A stretch of 64,000 bases of DNA from Thiohalocapsa sp963704155 (GTDB lineage: Bacteria; Pseudomonadota; Gammaproteobacteria; Chromatiales; Chromatiaceae), in contig CAVPHF010000019.1 in NCBI GenBank assembly GCA_963704155.1, positions 21,994 through 85,993 on the forward strand, in the 5' to 3' direction. The notes below the pieces were generated by a model. It worked only from the letters and a program-made list of their open reading frames with translations, was not told the DNA's origin and did not search any database. Made by a program: the position numbers and the translations under genes. Shown piece after piece: positions 17,975-27,252 of this stretch (position 1 is the stretch's first letter; each line of letters starts with the position of its first letter).

Positions 17975-18832
17975 TCAGTGGAGCATGAACACCGGCATCT
18001 CGGCCGAGGTCATGACATGCTCTGTGACGCCGCCCAAGATCAGCTGGCGCAGACGGCTACGGCTGTAAGCGCCCACGATCAGTAGATTGACGCCATCCGC
18101 GGTCGCGCTGGCAAGTAACGCCTCACCGACATGCGGGTCCTGCGCTTGGATTGTCTTCATCCGCGCCTTGACGCCATGCCAGCCGAGATACTTCACTAGC
18201 TCTGCGGGGGTCGGTTCCGTGTGTTGGTGACGCTGGCAAGTGTAGACGGTTACCTCCTCGGCGCCTTGCAGATAGGCCATCGCTGCGCCGACGGCATGGG
18301 CTGCCTCTGCGCTGCCGTTCCAGCCGATGCCCACCCTGGTGCCAATACTCGGCTCTACGTGCCGCGGCGTAATCAACACCGGTCGTCCGGTGGACTTCAG
18401 CGCGGCCTCGGCGACGGCTGGCGGCGGTGCAACCGGAATGGGCCCGGGGAGGATGATCAGGTCGGAGAGGCGTCCTCGCACCGCTAGGATCGCGTCTTCC
18501 TGACCCATGATCTGTTGCCAGGCGGCCGAGACACTGCCGCCAATTCGCTGTTGGACGATCGGGATCGCGGACTGCGCGCAGTGGAACTCGAATAGCTCGC
18601 GTGCCTGCCCGACCCTGGTGTCGATGTTGTGATCGGCAGCCTTAAGGACGGCCTCGCGTAGATGCCTTGACAGCCCCAAGTGCGCGAAGTGCAGGTGTTG
18701 GCGAGGGTTCCGCATCACATAGAGTATATCCAGATGCGCATCGAAACGTTGTGCGAGACCCAGGGCCATCTCCAGCGCAGGACCGGGGTTGTCGGCCTCG
18801 CACAAGGACAACAAAATGGTTTTTACAGGCAT
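17975..18832 (-). CDS. Universal stress protein, tandem UspA domains
   Basis: About 285 residues with two UspA-like halves. The first starts M-P-V-K-T-I-L-L-S-L. The second, from about residue 160, has V-G-I-G-W-N-G-S-A-E-A-A and ends with the nucleotide-binding run L-L-I-V-G-A-Y-S-R-S-R-L and then L-G-G-V-T-E-H-V, which fits the G-2x-G-9x-G-S/T pattern of ATP-binding Usps. Cytosolic. The tandem form is common in proteobacteria and acts in survival under stress by unclear means. The start at 18832 was chosen because the upstream extension is not conserved-looking. Confidence 0.9.
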   Translation of the reverse strand: MPVKTILLSLCEADNPGPALEMALGLAQRFDAHLDILYVMRNPRQHLHFAHLGLSRHLREAVLKAADHNIDTRVGQARELFEFHCAQSAIPIVQQRIGGSVSAAWQQIMGQEDAILAVRGRLSDLIILPGPIPVAPPPAVAEAALKSTGRPVLITPRHVEPSIGTRVGIGWNGSAEAAHAVGAAMAYLQGAEEVTVYTCQRHQHTEPTPAELVKYLGWHGVKARMKTIQAQDPHVGEALLASATADGVNLLIVGAYSRSRLRQLILGGVTEHVMTSAEMPVFMLH

Positions 18833-19061
18833 TGGTCGTGGCTCCCAAGGGCGTCTCACTCGCTAGTGAGCCTGCAGAAAACAGAAGAGAGCGAAGCGGG
18901 AAAACCTCACTATCAACGGTTATTTGGCGTCATTGTAAGAGAATGCCAGCCACTTTGCCGGCGTAGCGCGGCGGTCGACTCGGAGCGGCTCGCTGCCGCC
19001 ATTTACCATCGGCGCCGGCGCGCCTTTTAGGGCACGCGCCGGCGCAGTTCCAGTGATGGCA

Positions 19062-22000
19062 TTAAGCCACGTTGACACCAAAACTCATGCCGGGCTTGCC
19101 CTGGTTCCAGCGTTCCAGCTCGGTCATCAACATGCCGATGTGCGCGTGTTCCTCGGCACGCAGTATCTTCAACACCTTGCGCTCCTCCGACCCATGCGCG
19201 GCCACGGCAAGCCGGGCATCCACCTTCTCCAGCGCCCGCTGCTCAAAGGCGATTGCGAGTCGCAGCAGATTGAGCGGGTCCTCGGGATGTTGCTCTACAT
19301 GGGCGAACTGGGCCGCACGTGTGAGACGAATCTCGGCCGAGTCGTCCGGCGGCGTCGTGTGGAAGCGCTTGGCCAAGGTTTGCATCTGGGTATGCTCGAG
19401 CTCGGCGAAATGGTTGAACATGGCGCGCAGCACCGGGTCTTCCGCCTTGGTGGCGGCGCGGGTATAGAAGGCGTGCGCACCGAGTTGGATCTCGAAGGCC
19501 GCGCGGATCGTGGCGATCGCCTGCGCATTCTCCAGCGGTTCCGGCTCGACCATGGCGAGCTTGCCGCCGCAGAGACTGCATCGCCCGTAGGGCATGGCAA
19601 TCCCCTCGCTGATCTTGCCGCAATCGCCGCACTCCCAATGGACCGTTTGATCGCCGAGATGGATCCGGGACGACTGCTCCGCGAAGCGGTGCTCGGCCTC
19701 CAGCACCCGGCCGATCGCCTCTGCCGGCGGCTCCGGCAGATTCGGTAGCGGGTGGGGCGGCATATAGGCGTCCACCTGTTCTCGCGTCGGCGGCCAGCTA
19801 GCGCGATCTCCCGATAACCAGCAGGCCATGGCGCGAGCGGCGCGGCGCCCGGCGCCCATCGCGAGGATGACTGTCGCGCCGCCGGTGACGATGTCGCCGC
19901 CGGCGAAGACGCCACGCTTGGCGGTGGTCTGCAGTTTGTCGTCGGCGACGACATTGCCCCACTGGTTGCAGTCCAGATCGGGCGTGGTTTCGGGAATGAT
20001 CGGATTCGCCTGGGTACCCAAGGCGATGATCACGGTCTCGCAGTCGATCTCGCTGATCTCGCCGGTGCCGACCGGTCTGCGGCGCCCGCGCTCGTCGGGC
20101 TCTCCGAGTTCCATGCGTTCGACGCGCAGGCCGGTGACGTCGCCTTGGTCGTTGGTCAGCACGGCCTTGGGCGAATGCAGGAAAAAGAACTCGATGCCTT
20201 CCTCCTTCGCGTGGCGCATTTCTTCGAGCCGGGCGGGGGCTTCGGCCTCGGTGCGCCGATAGACGCAGCGCACACGCGGCACGCCCAGGCGCTTTGCCAC
20301 GCGCAGGCAGTCCATGGCGGTGTTTCCCGCCCCGATCACCACGACGCTGTCACCGAGCGCGACGGGCGTGTCTCTGTAGGGAAACTGGTTGCCTCCCATG
20401 AGGTTGACGCGGGTCAAAAACTCGTTGGCCGAGTAGACCTGTCCGGCCGATTCCCCCGGAATGTTGAGAAAGCTGGGCGCCCCGGCGCCAACGCCAAGAA
20501 ACACGGCGTCGAAGCTCCGCTCGCCAAGCAACTGCTCGACGGTGAAGGTCTTGCCGACGACCTTGTTGGTCTCGAATTGCACGCCCATGTCGCGCAGGAC
20601 CTGGACCTCGCGGTCGATGATGTCGCGCGGTAGGCGGAACGGCGGAATGCCGTATTGCAGCACGCCGCCGATGACGTGCAGTGCCTCAAACACGGTTACC
20701 TCAGCGCCGCACCGCACCAGATCCGCAGCGGCGGCGAGTCCGGCTGGACCCGAGCCGACGATGGCGACCCGGCCGAGGCTACGTTCGAACCTTGCTCGCT
20801 GCAGTATCTTGGGCTTGGCGTTGTCGCCGACGAAGCGCTCCAGGCGACCGATGGCGACCGGTTCCATCTTGGCAATCAGCACGCATTGGCTCTCGCACTG
20901 GCTCTCCTGCGGGCAGACGCGACCGCAGATCGAGGGAAATAGGTTGTTCTCACTGATGACATCGCGCGCACCGTCGATGTCACGAACCAGCAGGTGGCGG
21001 ATGAAGCGAGGGATGTCGATCTGTACCGGGCACCCGGCGATGCAAGTGGGGTTCTTGCATTGGATACAGCGCTCGGCTTCCTCCATGGCGTCTTCGACCG
21101 CGAAGCCCAGGTTGACCTCCTTGAAGTGTCTGACTCGGCTGGCGGCGGGACGTTCGGGCATCGGCACCTGAGTCGGTAGCAGCGTCTTCAGCTTCTTGTA
21201 ACTGCGCTTCTCCTCCTCGAACAACAGGCGCTCGATATCGCAGACGTGCGTATAGTCCTCGTTGGCCTTGGCCTCCTGCGCCTTGAACCGGCGTTGGCGG
21301 GCGATCAGCTCGTCGAAGTCCACCTCGTGCGCGTCGAAATCCGGGCCTTCGACGCAAGCAAAGCGCACCTTGTTGCCAACCGTCACGCGACAGGAACCGC
21401 ACATGCCGGTGCCGTCGACCATGATGGCGTTCAGCGAGACCATGGTCTTGACGGCGAAGGGGCGCGTGGTCTTGCTGCAGGCGTGCATCATCGGCAACGG
21501 GCCGATCGCGATCGCCAGATCGGGCTTGTCGTTTTGCAGCAGTTCCAGCAGGGCGTCGGTGACGAAGCCCTTGCGCCCGAAGCTGCCGTCGTCGGTGCAG
21601 ACGATCAGATCGTCGGCGTACTCGCGAAAACGCTCGAGCCAGAACATCAGGTCCCGATTGCGGAAGCCGACGATGGCGGTGACGCGGTTGCCGGCCTCCT
21701 TGAAGGCGCGCAGTTGCGGGTAGATGGGCGCGATGCCGAGCCCGCCGCCTACCAAGACGACATGACCGACCTTCGAGATGTGCTGTGGCCGACCGACAGG
21801 GCCGACGAAATCCTTGAAGTAGTCGCCATCCTTGTAATGGGTCATCATTTCCTTTGTCGATTTTCCCAGCGCCTGTATCACCATGGTGATGGTGCCGGCC
21901 TCTCGGTCATAGTCTGCAACCGTAAGCGGAATGCGCTCGCTCCCCTCGTGCAGACGCAGCATGACGAACTGGCCGGGTTGGGCTGCGCGCGCAATATCCA

Positions 22001-22064
22001 TGGCTTCGACGTCCCATTGGAATACGACATCGGACAAGCGTTCGCTGTGTGCGATTCGGTACAT
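19062..22064 (-). CDS. Fused NAD(P)H:ferredoxin-type reductase / GltD-like oxidoreductase with rubredoxin-rubrerythrin-like tail
   Basis: A 1000-residue fusion. Residues 1 to about 270 are a PyrK/SudB/NfnA-like FAD and NAD domain (V-V-L-V-G-G-G-L-G-I-A-P) ending in a [2Fe-2S] motif (G-M-C-G-S-C-R and F-A-C-V). From about 330 to 770 it is a GltD/SudA/NfnB-like domain with C-I-Q-C-K-N-P-T-C-I-A-G-C-P cluster ligands, a second Cys set (I-C-G-R-V-C-P ... C-E-S-Q-C), the FAD motif G-S-G-P-A-G-L-A and the NADPH motif G-A-G-N-T-A-M-D. At about 825 comes a zinc-ribbon or rubredoxin-like C-x2-C ... C-x2-C, then a ferritin-like helical pair with E-L-E-H and E-E-H-A-H. Known relatives carry out flavin-based electron bifurcation or sulfide/polysulfide chemistry. 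The rubrerythrin-like tail suggests peroxide or oxygen handling (inference). Confidence 0.88.
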   Translation of the reverse strand: MYRIAHSERLSDVVFQWDVEAMDIARAAQPGQFVMLRLHEGSERIPLTVADYDREAGTITMVIQALGKSTKEMMTHYKDGDYFKDFVGPVGRPQHISKVGHVVLVGGGLGIAPIYPQLRAFKEAGNRVTAIVGFRNRDLMFWLERFREYADDLIVCTDDGSFGRKGFVTDALLELLQNDKPDLAIAIGPLPMMHACSKTTRPFAVKTMVSLNAIMVDGTGMCGSCRVTVGNKVRFACVEGPDFDAHEVDFDELIARQRRFKAQEAKANEDYTHVCDIERLLFEEEKRSYKKLKTLLPTQVPMPERPAASRVRHFKEVNLGFAVEDAMEEAERCIQCKNPTCIAGCPVQIDIPRFIRHLLVRDIDGARDVISENNLFPSICGRVCPQESQCESQCVLIAKMEPVAIGRLERFVGDNAKPKILQRARFERSLGRVAIVGSGPAGLAAAADLVRCGAEVTVFEALHVIGGVLQYGIPPFRLPRDIIDREVQVLRDMGVQFETNKVVGKTFTVEQLLGERSFDAVFLGVGAGAPSFLNIPGESAGQVYSANEFLTRVNLMGGNQFPYRDTPVALGDSVVVIGAGNTAMDCLRVAKRLGVPRVRCVYRRTEAEAPARLEEMRHAKEEGIEFFFLHSPKAVLTNDQGDVTGLRVERMELGEPDERGRRRPVGTGEISEIDCETVIIALGTQANPIIPETTPDLDCNQWGNVVADDKLQTTAKRGVFAGGDIVTGGATVILAMGAGRRAARAMACWLSGDRASWPPTREQVDAYMPPHPLPNLPEPPAEAIGRVLEAEHRFAEQSSRIHLGDQTVHWECGDCGKISEGIAMPYGRCSLCGGKLAMVEPEPLENAQAIATIRAAFEIQLGAHAFYTRAATKAEDPVLRAMFNHFAELEHTQMQTLAKRFHTTPPDDSAEIRLTRAAQFAHVEQHPEDPLNLLRLAIAFEQRALEKVDARLAVAAHGSEERKVLKILRAEEHAHIGMLMTELERWNQGKPGMSFGVNVA

Positions 22065-22366
22065 AACGAGTTCCTCCTGTTGGTCTTGCCGATCCCGGCA
22101 GAACCTCTCTAGTGATTTTTGGGTAATGGCCTGAAGCAGCGCTTCAGTTGATCTTTTTGTTCGTCAGTTTCTCGGTCTTTGCCGCCTGCGCCTCAAAGAC
22201 CTGCATGGACCCAGCGCGCACGCCTTACAAGGCCCCGACAAGGCGATCTTGATTCAGAAAGAGGTCCACCTCCGGCAACTGGCGCGGCAGGTTGGGAAAG
22301 CGATTGAGGTCTTTGCAAAGAGCACAGTTGGCGATCGCTTGTCTTGGTCCTGGTGATCGCGCGTCA
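22065..22366. other. Intergenic region with a hairpin
   Basis: About 300 bases between radC and the fusion gene, upstream of the latter. CTGAAGC-AGC-GCTTCAG at 22131-22147 forms a perfect 7-bp hairpin. Reading the plus strand, a T-rich TTGATCTTTTT follows. In the minus direction there is no T-run, so it is not a clear radC terminator. No gene is supported. Confidence 0.45.
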
Positions 22367-23041
22367 TCAAAGTAAGCCGCGCTCCGCCAGCGAGGTGCCC
22401 TCGCCCTCGCCGATAATGATGTGATCGAGCACCCGGACCTCGACCAGATCGAGGGCGTCTTTCAACCGCTGGGTGATGCGCAGGTCCGCCTGGCTCGGCT
22501 CGGCGACGCCGGACGGATGGTTGTGCGCGAGGATCACCGCTGCGGCGTTCCAATGCAATGCCTCGCGCACAACTTCGCGCGGATGCACGCTGGCTCCGTC
22601 GATGGTGCCGCGAAAGATCTCCTTGTACTGGATGACGCGGTGGCGGTTGTCCAGGAACAGGCAGGCGAACACTTCATGCGGGTAAGCACGCAGCCGGGAC
22701 TTGAGGTATTGGCGCGTCCTGTCGGGGCTGGTCAGCACGTCGCGGCCTGTGATCTCGTCCCCTAGATAACGTCGGCTCATCTCCAGCACGGCCTGCAACT
22801 GTGCGTACTTGGCCTTGCCGAGTCCCTTCGCTGTGCAGAAGGCCGTCTCGCTGGCGGAGAGCAGGCCAATCAGTCCGCCGAAATCGGCAAGCAGTTCGCG
22901 CGCCAGATCGACCGCGCTCTTGCCGGCGACGCCGGTGCGCAGAAAGATGGCGAGGAGTTCCGGGTTGCTCAGCGCGCTTGCGCCAAGTCGTAATAGTTTT
23001 TCCCGCGGGCGGTCTTCTTCTGGCCAGTCTGAGATCGACAT
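22367..23041 (-). CDS. radC: RadC family protein (JAB/MPN domain)
   Basis: About 224 residues. It begins M-S-I-S-D-W-P-E-E-D-R-P-R-E-K-L with the helix-hairpin-helix region, then the JAB/MPN metal motif H-N-H-P-S-G-V-A-E-P-S-Q-A-D near residue 173. E-x-F in the barrel also looks intact, so the metal site is complete. The old name implies DNA repair but the role is unsettled. Divergent from coaBC, the usual gammaproteobacterial neighbour. The start at 23041 fits the family. An upstream in-frame Met is too far out. Confidence 0.95.
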   Translation of the reverse strand: MSISDWPEEDRPREKLLRLGASALSNPELLAIFLRTGVAGKSAVDLARELLADFGGLIGLLSASETAFCTAKGLGKAKYAQLQAVLEMSRRYLGDEITGRDVLTSPDRTRQYLKSRLRAYPHEVFACLFLDNRHRVIQYKEIFRGTIDGASVHPREVVREALHWNAAAVILAHNHPSGVAEPSQADLRITQRLKDALDLVEVRVLDHIIIGEGEGTSLAERGLL

Positions 23042-23191
23042 CGTGTCTCCCCTGTCGTTGACGACCTGGTTCCGGTCTCCGCGCTGTCGAGAATACGTCA
23101 GCTCGCCAGTGTGGCCAAGCCCGCGGCTGGAGCGGAAGTTTGCGTTAGAATGCGCGGGAAAAGGTTGTGTTCGCAAAAGTCCCAATTAGGT

Positions 23192-24415
23192 ATGGCATTG
23201 GCAGTGTCGTCGCCAAAGAAAATCGTGCTCGGTGTCAGCGGCGGTATCGCCGCCTACAAGACTCCAGATTTGGTGCGCCGGCTTGCTGAGCGCGGGGTCG
23301 AGGTGCAGGTGGTGCTGACGCGTGCCGCGGCCTCGTTCGTGACGCCGCTTTCGCTGCAGGCCGTGTCCGGTCGGGCCGTACGCAGCGACTTGCTCGACCC
23401 GGCGGCCGAGGCCGGCATGGACCATATCGAGCTCGCGCGCTGGCCTGATGCGATCCTGCTGGCACCGGCGAGTGCGCATCTGATCGCGCGCCTCGCGCAC
23501 GGTCTGGCCGATGATCTACTCACGACGCTGGTGTTGGCGTCGACCGCGCCCTTGTGGCTTGCTCCGGCGATGAACCACCGGATGTGGCTGCACCCCGCCA
23601 CCCAGGCAAATCTGTCGCTGTTGCTCGAGCGCGGCTGCAGTCTGCTCGGACCGGACAGCGGCGCGCAGGCGTGCGGCGAGACCGGGCCCGGCCGGCTGCT
23701 GTCGCCCGAGGAGATTGTCGCGCGGCTTTGTGGCCCGTTCGCCCGAGCAACTGCCGAGCCGCTGCTCGGACGGCGCGTCCTGATGACCGCCGGCCCCACC
23801 CTTGAGGCGATCGATCCGGTGCGGTTCATCGGCAACCGCAGCTCCGGCAAGATGGGGTATGCGCTGGCCGCGGCCTTGGCCGATCTGGGCGCAAGGGTGG
23901 CGCTGGTGTCTGGGCCGACGGCACTGTCCTGTCCGTGCGGGGTGGAGCGAATCGACGTCGAGTCCGCACGCCAGATGCATGACGCCGTGATGGCGCGTGT
24001 GGCGACCTGCGATATCTTCGTTGGTGCCGCCGCCGTGGCCGATTATCGGCCGAGCGCGCCGGCCTCGGCCAAGATCAAGAAGCAGCCCGTCGATCTGACG
24101 CTGACGCTGACGCCGAATCGCGATATCTTGGCCGATGTCGCCGCTTTGCCCGAGCCGCCCTTCACGGTGGGGTTCGCGGCCGAGACCGAGGATGTCGAGA
24201 CCTATGCGGCCGGCAAGCTGGCGCGTAAGAAGCTTCAGATGATCGCCGCCAACCATGTCGGCGCCGCGCGGGGCGGCTTCGAGTCCGATGAAAACGCGTT
24301 GGTCGTGCTCTGGCGCGGCGGCCAGCGCGCCTTGCCGATGATGCCGAAGGCACGCCTCGGGATCGAACTCGCCAATCTGATCTCGGAGCGTTATGCAGCA
24401 TCGGTTGCAGGTTAA
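23192..24415 (+). CDS. coaBC: Bifunctional phosphopantothenoylcysteine decarboxylase / phosphopantothenate-cysteine ligase
   Basis: About 407 residues. Joins cysteine to 4'-phosphopantothenate and decarboxylates the product, two steps of coenzyme A synthesis. The CoaC half has G-V-S-G-G-I-A-A-Y-K near the start and P-A-M-N-H-R-M-W (the PxMNxxMW motif). The CoaB half begins near residue 195 with T-A-G-P-T-L-E-A-I-D and N-R-S-S-G-K-M-G. The last 23 bases overlap dut. Confidence 0.96.
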   Translation: MALAVSSPKKIVLGVSGGIAAYKTPDLVRRLAERGVEVQVVLTRAAASFVTPLSLQAVSGRAVRSDLLDPAAEAGMDHIELARWPDAILLAPASAHLIARLAHGLADDLLTTLVLASTAPLWLAPAMNHRMWLHPATQANLSLLLERGCSLLGPDSGAQACGETGPGRLLSPEEIVARLCGPFARATAEPLLGRRVLMTAGPTLEAIDPVRFIGNRSSGKMGYALAAALADLGARVALVSGPTALSCPCGVERIDVESARQMHDAVMARVATCDIFVGAAAVADYRPSAPASAKIKKQPVDLTLTLTPNRDILADVAALPEPPFTVGFAAETEDVETYAAGKLARKKLQMIAANHVGAARGGFESDENALVVLWRGGQRALPMMPKARLGIELANLISERYAASVAG

Positions 24416-24851
24416 GGTCCTCGACGCGCGTCTCGGCGCGGCATTTCCAATGCCGAGCTATGCGACCAACGGCGCGGCCGGGCTCGACCTGCGCGCGATG
24501 CTGCCGCAGGCGTTGGAGCTGGCACCGGGCGCGGCCGAGCTGATCCCGACCGGAATGGCGATTCATATCGCCGAGCCCGGTCTCGCGGCCGTGATCCTGC
24601 CGCGCTCCGGATTGGGCCACAGACACGGTATCGTGCTCGGTAATCTGGTCGGCCTGATCGACTCCGACTACCAGGGCCAGTTGTTCGTCTCATGCTGGAA
24701 TCGCGGACAGGCGCCGTTCCTGATCGAGGTCGGCGAGCGCATTGCGCAGATGGTGCTGGTGCCTGTCGTTCAAGCGGAGCTGGAGATCGTCGATGATTTC
24801 GTGTCCAGCGAACGCGGGTCGGGCGGTTTCGGTCACAGCGGTCGACTCTAG
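24393..24851 (+). CDS. dut: Deoxyuridine 5'-triphosphate nucleotidohydrolase (dUTPase)
   Basis: 152 residues, the usual trimeric dUTPase. Motifs in order: A-G-L-D-L-R-A (motif 1), P-R-S-G-L-G-H (2), G-L-I-D-S-D-Y-Q-G (3), R-I-A-Q-M-V (4) and the C-terminal R-G-S-G-G-F-G-H-S-G (5), so all five are intact. It keeps uracil out of DNA and supplies dUMP. The start overlaps coaBC and the stop overlaps the next start by one base. Confidence 0.97.
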   Translation: MQHRLQVKVLDARLGAAFPMPSYATNGAAGLDLRAMLPQALELAPGAAELIPTGMAIHIAEPGLAAVILPRSGLGHRHGIVLGNLVGLIDSDYQGQLFVSCWNRGQAPFLIEVGERIAQMVLVPVVQAELEIVDDFVSSERGSGGFGHSGRL

Positions 24852-27208
24852 TGGGCGTCTATTGGCGAGTCGCCTACGTCGGCGCCGCTGTGATCCTACT
24901 GGCGGCTCTGGTGGCGGTTACGCTGCTGTTCGAGGCCAATGACAAAGAATTGGTCCGCAGGCAGCTCGGGGTCTCGTCACGACTCCTTGCCGATGAGCTT
25001 GAGAGCCGCGCGGGCGCGGTGCACGCTCAGCTGGAGCGTTGGCGCACCGACGCGCGGCTGCGTGACCTGTTGTTGAATGGCGGGCACGAGCGGATGCTCG
25101 CCGTCTCGAGCGAGCTGACGCGCGAGATCCCGGGGGCGCTCGAGGTCATCCTGCTGGAGCGCGAGGATGCTGTTCGAGGTGCTGGTGCTGCTCGGCGTCT
25201 CAGCCATGCTGGCGTCGATATGGCGCGGCAGGTCGCCGAGACGGGCGAGACGGCCGTGCTGCAGGCGCACCGTGTTCGTCAGCCAGATGCGCACCTGGCC
25301 ATGGCCGGGCCCGTGCTGGATGCGCTCGGCGAGCGTCCAATCGGCGTTGTTCACGTCTTGCTGCCGCTTTCCATGCTCCCCGCGTCCGGTGGCGCCGATC
25401 TCGGTGATGCTCGGTTCCGATTCTGGCAACGGGTCGGCGGTGCGCTGGTTCCAATCGGGAGCGGCGGCGTCGGCGAGCCCTCGCCCGCGGCGGTGTCGGC
25501 CGACCTGCCTGTCGCGGGAACTCAGCTGACGCTGTCTGCCTCGGCCGAGCCGCGGTCGTTATTCTCCGCCGCGCTCTTGCCTTGGCTCATCGGCATCTAT
25601 CTGCTGGCGCTACTGCTGCTCGCGGTCTTGTTCGCGCTTGTTTCCCGGTCCCTGGAGCGCGCCCTTGCGTCGCTCCGGTCGTCACCCGCCGCGCGTGTAA
25701 GGAGTCGCGGCAAGGCCGTTGCCCGATCACGTGCCGCGCGTCCGTCCGCAGACCACCAGGGCGCCGAGGGCAGCATCGAGGGGAGCGCCCATGGCCAGGC
25801 CGTTTCCGGACCGCGAGCCGGTTCGGGCACCGCTGTCCCGGCGCACATCTTCCGTGCCTACGATATCCGTGGACTGGTCGGCAGCGAGATCGATAGCGGG
25901 GTGATGCGCGCCCTCGGCATGGCGCTCGGCACTGAGGTTCGTGCCCAAGGGGAAGCTTCTTGCATCGTTGCTCGGGATCAGCGCCCGTCGAGCGAATCCT
26001 ATGCACAGGCGCTGGTGGATGGTCTTCGCGCCAGCGGTTGCGATGTCGTCGATCTCGGTCTGGCGCCGGTCCCGGTGCTCTACTTCGGCGCATGGCAGCA
26101 AGGTGATTGTGCCGCGGCCATGGTCACGGCGAGCCATAACCCGGCCGCCTATAACGGACTCAAGGTCGTGCTGTCCGGGCGTTCGGCAAGTGAGGCGCAG
26201 ATACAGGCTTTGCTCCGGCGCATCGAGCGCGGCGATTGCAGCCAGGGCGCCGGCGCCTACCAGGCGCACTCGATCATGGAGCGCTACGTCGCCGACATGG
26301 CGCGCGATGTCGTGGTCGGTCGGCCGATCAAGGTCGCGATCGATTGCGGCCATGCCACCGCCGCGCTGCTGGCGCCGAGACTGTATCGGGCGCTCGGCTG
26401 CGAGGTCATCGAGCTCGACTGCGATCTGGATCCGGAGCAGGCCGATCGCTCGATGCCCGATCCGTCGCGACCGCAGAATCTGGAAGCACTCGGCGACGCC
26501 GTCGTCGGTGCCGGTGCGGACCTGGGGCTGGCGTTCGACGCCGACGGCGACCGCCTCGGCGTCGTCGACGCGCGTGGCCGGTTCATCGCCGCTGATCGCC
26601 TGCTCATGCTGTTTGCGGCCGATGCGCTCGCACAGCGCCCCGGCAGCGCGATCGTCTACGATGTAAAGTGCAGTCACCACCTCGGCCGCGAGATCCTGCG
26701 CCTTGGCGGTCGGCCGGTGATGTGCCGCTCGGGCCACAGTTTCCTGAAGCAGCAGATGCACGAACTCGGCGCACCGCTGGCCGGTGAGCTGACCGGGCAC
26801 ATCGTCTTCCGTGACCGCTGGAGCGGCTTCGATGACGCCTTCTATGCCGGCGCCCGTCTGCTCGAGATCCTTGCGCTCGACCCGCGACCAAGCGATGAGA
26901 TCTTCGCGGAACTGCCGCTCGGTATTGCCACCCCGGAGCTCGTCCTGCCGCTGCCGAACGGCGCCGACCGGCCGCTGATGCAGGCCTTGCTCGACGCGGC
27001 CGACCGCCTGGAGGGTGTGCGCATCAACCGCACCGACGGGCTGCGTGCCGAATTCGAGCGCGGTTGGGGTCTGGTGCGCGCTTCGAACACGCAGTCGGGG
27101 CTGGTGTTTCGCTTCGAGGGTGATGATCAGGCGTCCTTGGACAGGATTCAGACGCTGTTCCGGCGCATGATGGAGCGGGTCTCACCCGATCTCAGCCTTC
27201 CGTTTTGA
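24851..27208 (+). CDS. algC: Phosphomannomutase/phosphoglucomutase with long N-terminal membrane extension
   Basis: 785 residues from a GTG start that shares one base with the dut stop. Residues 330-785 are an AlgC-type hexose phosphomutase: the phosphoserine loop T-A-S-H-N-P-A, the Mg loop D-A-D-G-D-R-L-G and the sugar loop G-E-L-T-G-H. It interconverts mannose/glucose 6- and 1-phosphates for surface sugars. The first 290 residues hold a membrane helix at about 8-26, a region of about 200 residues that should be outside the cytosol, and a second helix near 240-262, followed by a basic Ala/Arg/Ser-rich linker. Similar long AlgC forms occur in pseudomonads. The extension's role is unknown. Confidence 0.92.
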   Translation: MGVYWRVAYVGAAVILLAALVAVTLLFEANDKELVRRQLGVSSRLLADELESRAGAVHAQLERWRTDARLRDLLLNGGHERMLAVSSELTREIPGALEVILLEREDAVRGAGAARRLSHAGVDMARQVAETGETAVLQAHRVRQPDAHLAMAGPVLDALGERPIGVVHVLLPLSMLPASGGADLGDARFRFWQRVGGALVPIGSGGVGEPSPAAVSADLPVAGTQLTLSASAEPRSLFSAALLPWLIGIYLLALLLLAVLFALVSRSLERALASLRSSPAARVRSRGKAVARSRAARPSADHQGAEGSIEGSAHGQAVSGPRAGSGTAVPAHIFRAYDIRGLVGSEIDSGVMRALGMALGTEVRAQGEASCIVARDQRPSSESYAQALVDGLRASGCDVVDLGLAPVPVLYFGAWQQGDCAAAMVTASHNPAAYNGLKVVLSGRSASEAQIQALLRRIERGDCSQGAGAYQAHSIMERYVADMARDVVVGRPIKVAIDCGHATAALLAPRLYRALGCEVIELDCDLDPEQADRSMPDPSRPQNLEALGDAVVGAGADLGLAFDADGDRLGVVDARGRFIAADRLLMLFAADALAQRPGSAIVYDVKCSHHLGREILRLGGRPVMCRSGHSFLKQQMHELGAPLAGELTGHIVFRDRWSGFDDAFYAGARLLEILALDPRPSDEIFAELPLGIATPELVLPLPNGADRPLMQALLDAADRLEGVRINRTDGLRAEFERGWGLVRASNTQSGLVFRFEGDDQASLDRIQTLFRRMMERVSPDLSLPF

Positions 27209-27252
27209 GTGGGGCGGCTCGGCCGTCTCCTAGGTGTCGACGAGGTAAACCA

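Noticed and set aside
22254..22553. Short minus-strand frames downstream of radC, including one reading N-C-A-L-C-K-D-L-N
   Set aside because: They overlap the radC 3' end in other frames and have no ribosome site or known family. Considered chance.
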